Shown piece after piece: positions 14,351-15,152 of a stretch of DNA of 15,152 bases; the stretch's first letter is position 1, and each line of letters starts with the position of its first letter. A program made the position numbers and the translations under genes. The notes beneath the pieces are model-generated. The model was given only the letters and a program-made list of their open reading frames with translations, ran no database searches and had not been told where the DNA came from. The stretch covers positions 1 through 15,152 of the forward strand of contig CAYUHZ010000019.1 of NCBI GenBank assembly GCA_964444625.1. Reading direction: 5' to 3'. The stretch is from CAYUHZ01 sp964444625 (GTDB taxonomy: Bacteria > Patescibacteriota > Patescibacteriia > Patescibacteriales > GWC2-42-12).

Positions 14351-14369
14351 AATTCATAAAATTGAATTT
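14351..14369 (+). promoter_or_regulatory. Hairpin and -10-like hexamer at the DUF6580 gene start
   Basis: AATTCA (14351-14356) and TGAATT (14363-14368) are perfect complements around TAAAAT (14357-14362). TAAAAT lies 7 nt before the ATG at 14370, the same spacing as before the 137-aa gene at 10542, so a leaderless start is conceivable. There is no TG extension and no fair -35. The rest of the 60-nt gap holds T8 after murG and the palindrome CCCGCGGG (14330-14337), with no clear terminator. Confidence 0.25.
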
Positions 14370-14924
14370 ATGAAAAACAAACATCAGCTTGTTTTGATTG
14401 TAGCGATTATAATCTTGGCCGCAGCTTCGCGCTTGGTCAATCATCCGTTTAATTTTACGCCAATCATCGCTATGTCCATCTTTGCCGGCGCTTACCTTGG
14501 CAAGAAATGGGGTATCGCCCTGCCTTTGGCGGCAATGATAGTTAGCGATTATATTATCGGTTTTTACGATTGGCAGGTGATGGCTTCGGTTTATATTGGA
14601 ATTGCTTTAGCCTTTTTTATCGGACGTTTTCTTCAGTCCGGATTCAGCTGGGCAAAAACGATCGGCGCCGCGATAGCATCGTCAATTGCGTTCTTTTTGA
14701 TTACCAATTTTGCCGTTTGGGCTTTTTTTAATTGGTATCCCCATACTTGGGCTGGCTTGGCAAATTGCTTTACTCTGGCTTTGCCGTTTTTCCGCAATAG
14801 TTTAGCGGGAGATGTAATTTATACTATCTTATTTATCGGATCTTATGAGTTTATATTATTCTTAAAGGCAAAAAAAGTTGTGAAACTCCAAAACACAAAA
14901 ACAAAATTGTTCCGTTGTTTTTAG
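14370..14924 (+). CDS. DUF6580-type multi-pass membrane protein
   Basis: This 184-aa membrane protein matches the pattern I know for DUF6580, a family of unknown function whose shape resembles ECF-transporter substrate-binding subunits. Visible blocks: ASRLVNHPFNFTPIIAMSIF (19-38), AGAYLGKKWGIALPLAAM (39-56) with D60 after it, ITNFAVWAF (111-119), YPHTWAGL (123-130), and LPFFRNSLAGDVIYT (138-152). Five or six hydrophobic helices span 6-165. The tail after about 165 is basic and polar (KAKKVVKLQNTKTKLFRCF) and looks longer than needed for the fold. The gene follows murG after 60 nt on the same strand and may be co-transcribed. No energising subunit (EcfA/EcfT) is in the window, so transport remains a guess. 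Confidence 0.82.
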   Translation: MKNKHQLVLIVAIIILAAASRLVNHPFNFTPIIAMSIFAGAYLGKKWGIALPLAAMIVSDYIIGFYDWQVMASVYIGIALAFFIGRFLQSGFSWAKTIGAAIASSIAFFLITNFAVWAFFNWYPHTWAGLANCFTLALPFFRNSLAGDVIYTILFIGSYEFILFLKAKKVVKLQNTKTKLFRCF

Positions 14925-14929
14925 TTTTG

Positions 14930-14958
14930 AAAAAAAAGTTTCTCCGCTACAGCGGTAG
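14930..14958 (-). terminator. Terminator-like hairpin for leftward transcription
   Basis: CCGCT (14944-14948) and AGCGG (14951-14955) form a GC-rich stem with a 2-nt loop. AGA and TCT can extend it past one bulged base. Read on the - strand, the stem is followed within a few bases by T8 (A8 at 14930-14937 on the + strand). That is a good intrinsic terminator for a leftward transcript entering from the right of the window, converging on the DUF6580 gene. No suitable T-tract follows it on the + strand. Confidence 0.45.
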
Positions 14959-15023
14959 AGGTAAAACCCCTGTTGATTTTATCGGAAATCAAAAACTTAG
15001 AAATTTAATGAGCTTAAACTCTA

Positions 15024-15052
15024 TTGACACTCAATGACACTTTTAGTAAGAT
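15024..15052 (+). promoter_or_regulatory. Promoter with tandem TGACACT repeats
   Basis: TTGACA (15024-15029), a perfect -35, is spaced 17 bp from TAAGAT (15047-15052), a 4/6 match to the -10. The -35 and spacer hold two copies of TGACACT (15025-15031 and 15035-15041), exactly 10 bp apart, about one helical turn, which suits a regulator site. A start site near 15059 leaves no gene inside the window, so any target lies beyond the right edge. Confidence 0.45.
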
Positions 15053-15134
15053 TTTAGACAATAACAGTAGCTATAGTAGGTGTGAAATATTTAATTTGTA
15101 CAGACCGTCCGAAAACTCAACTCAATTTCCGCGA

Positions 15135-15151
15135 AAATCGCGAAGCGATTT
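15135..15151. repeat. Hairpin at right edge
   Basis: AAATCGC (15135-15141) and GCGATTT (15145-15151) are perfect complements around a GAA triloop. The hairpin ends one base before the window end, so its full extent is unknown. The 228 bases after the DUF6580 gene contain no plausible coding sequence. Confidence 0.4.
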
Positions 15152-15152
15152 G

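Noticed and set aside
14937..14998. tRNA gene suggested by the cloverleaf-like pairing.
   Set aside because: No TTCRANY T-loop, wrong stem lengths and no recognisable D-arm or anticodon arm.
1..15152. CRISPR array, insertion sequence or prophage.
   Set aside because: No regularly spaced repeats, no transposase or integrase, and no phage genes were found.

Overview
The window reads as a fragment of a Candidate Phyla Radiation (Patescibacteria) genome, most likely from the Parcubacteria/ABY1 side. This rests on gene content and divergence, not on a marker gene. The DNA is AT-rich. Genes are tightly packed, with 1 to 14 bp gaps or 1 to 4 bp overlaps inside operons. The type IV pilus and cell-wall proteins show the divergent motifs usual in this group. 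TGA ends several genes (nfu, nifS, a prepilin, the 92-aa protein), so the standard bacterial code is in use, not the UGA=Gly code of Gracilibacteria/Absconditabacteria. I found no convincing Shine-Dalgarno sequence at a usual distance before any start.

Layout. (1) 1-236 has no gene. It holds a hairpin at the left edge and a nested set of inverted repeats at 76-203. (2) 237-2150, + strand: a three-gene Fe-S cluster operon made of an IscU-type scaffold, a stand-alone Nfu (NifU C-terminal) carrier and a NifS/IscS cysteine desulfurase. (3) 2145-2213: a 19-bp inverted repeat plus T-tract between convergent operons. (4) 10415 down to 2224, - strand: a ten-gene type IV pilus operon. In transcription order it encodes PilB ATPase, PilC platform, four prepilin-like proteins (GspH-like, PilV-like, PilW-like, and a PilX-like protein carrying a predicted beta-solenoid), PilM, PilN, PilO and a small one-helix protein in the PilP position. 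(5) 10416-10541: a divergent promoter region. (6) 10542-14309, + strand: a three-helix protein of unknown function, then mraY, ftsW and murG (lipid I, SEDS glycosyltransferase, lipid II). (7) 14370-14924: a DUF6580-type membrane protein. (8) 14925-15152 has no gene. It holds a leftward terminator-like hairpin, a good promoter match with tandem 7-bp repeats, and a hairpin cut by the right edge.

How the genes work together. The pilus set supplies the assembly ATPase, the inner-membrane platform, the alignment complex and a minor-pilin priming complex. The retraction ATPase (PilT), prepilin peptidase, secretin and an obvious major pilin are not in the window. MraY, MurG and FtsW cover consecutive steps from UDP-MurNAc-pentapeptide to glycan polymerisation. 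The Fe-S operon is a minimal sulfur-donor, scaffold and carrier set.

The points most worth a second look are the folded element before the Fe-S operon, six regularly worded His-Asp-like motifs in the pilus tip candidate, loss of Glu5 in two of the four prepilins, substitutions at normally invariant MurG motifs, and a shared extended -10 promoter motif, in one case placed as if the mRNA were leaderless.
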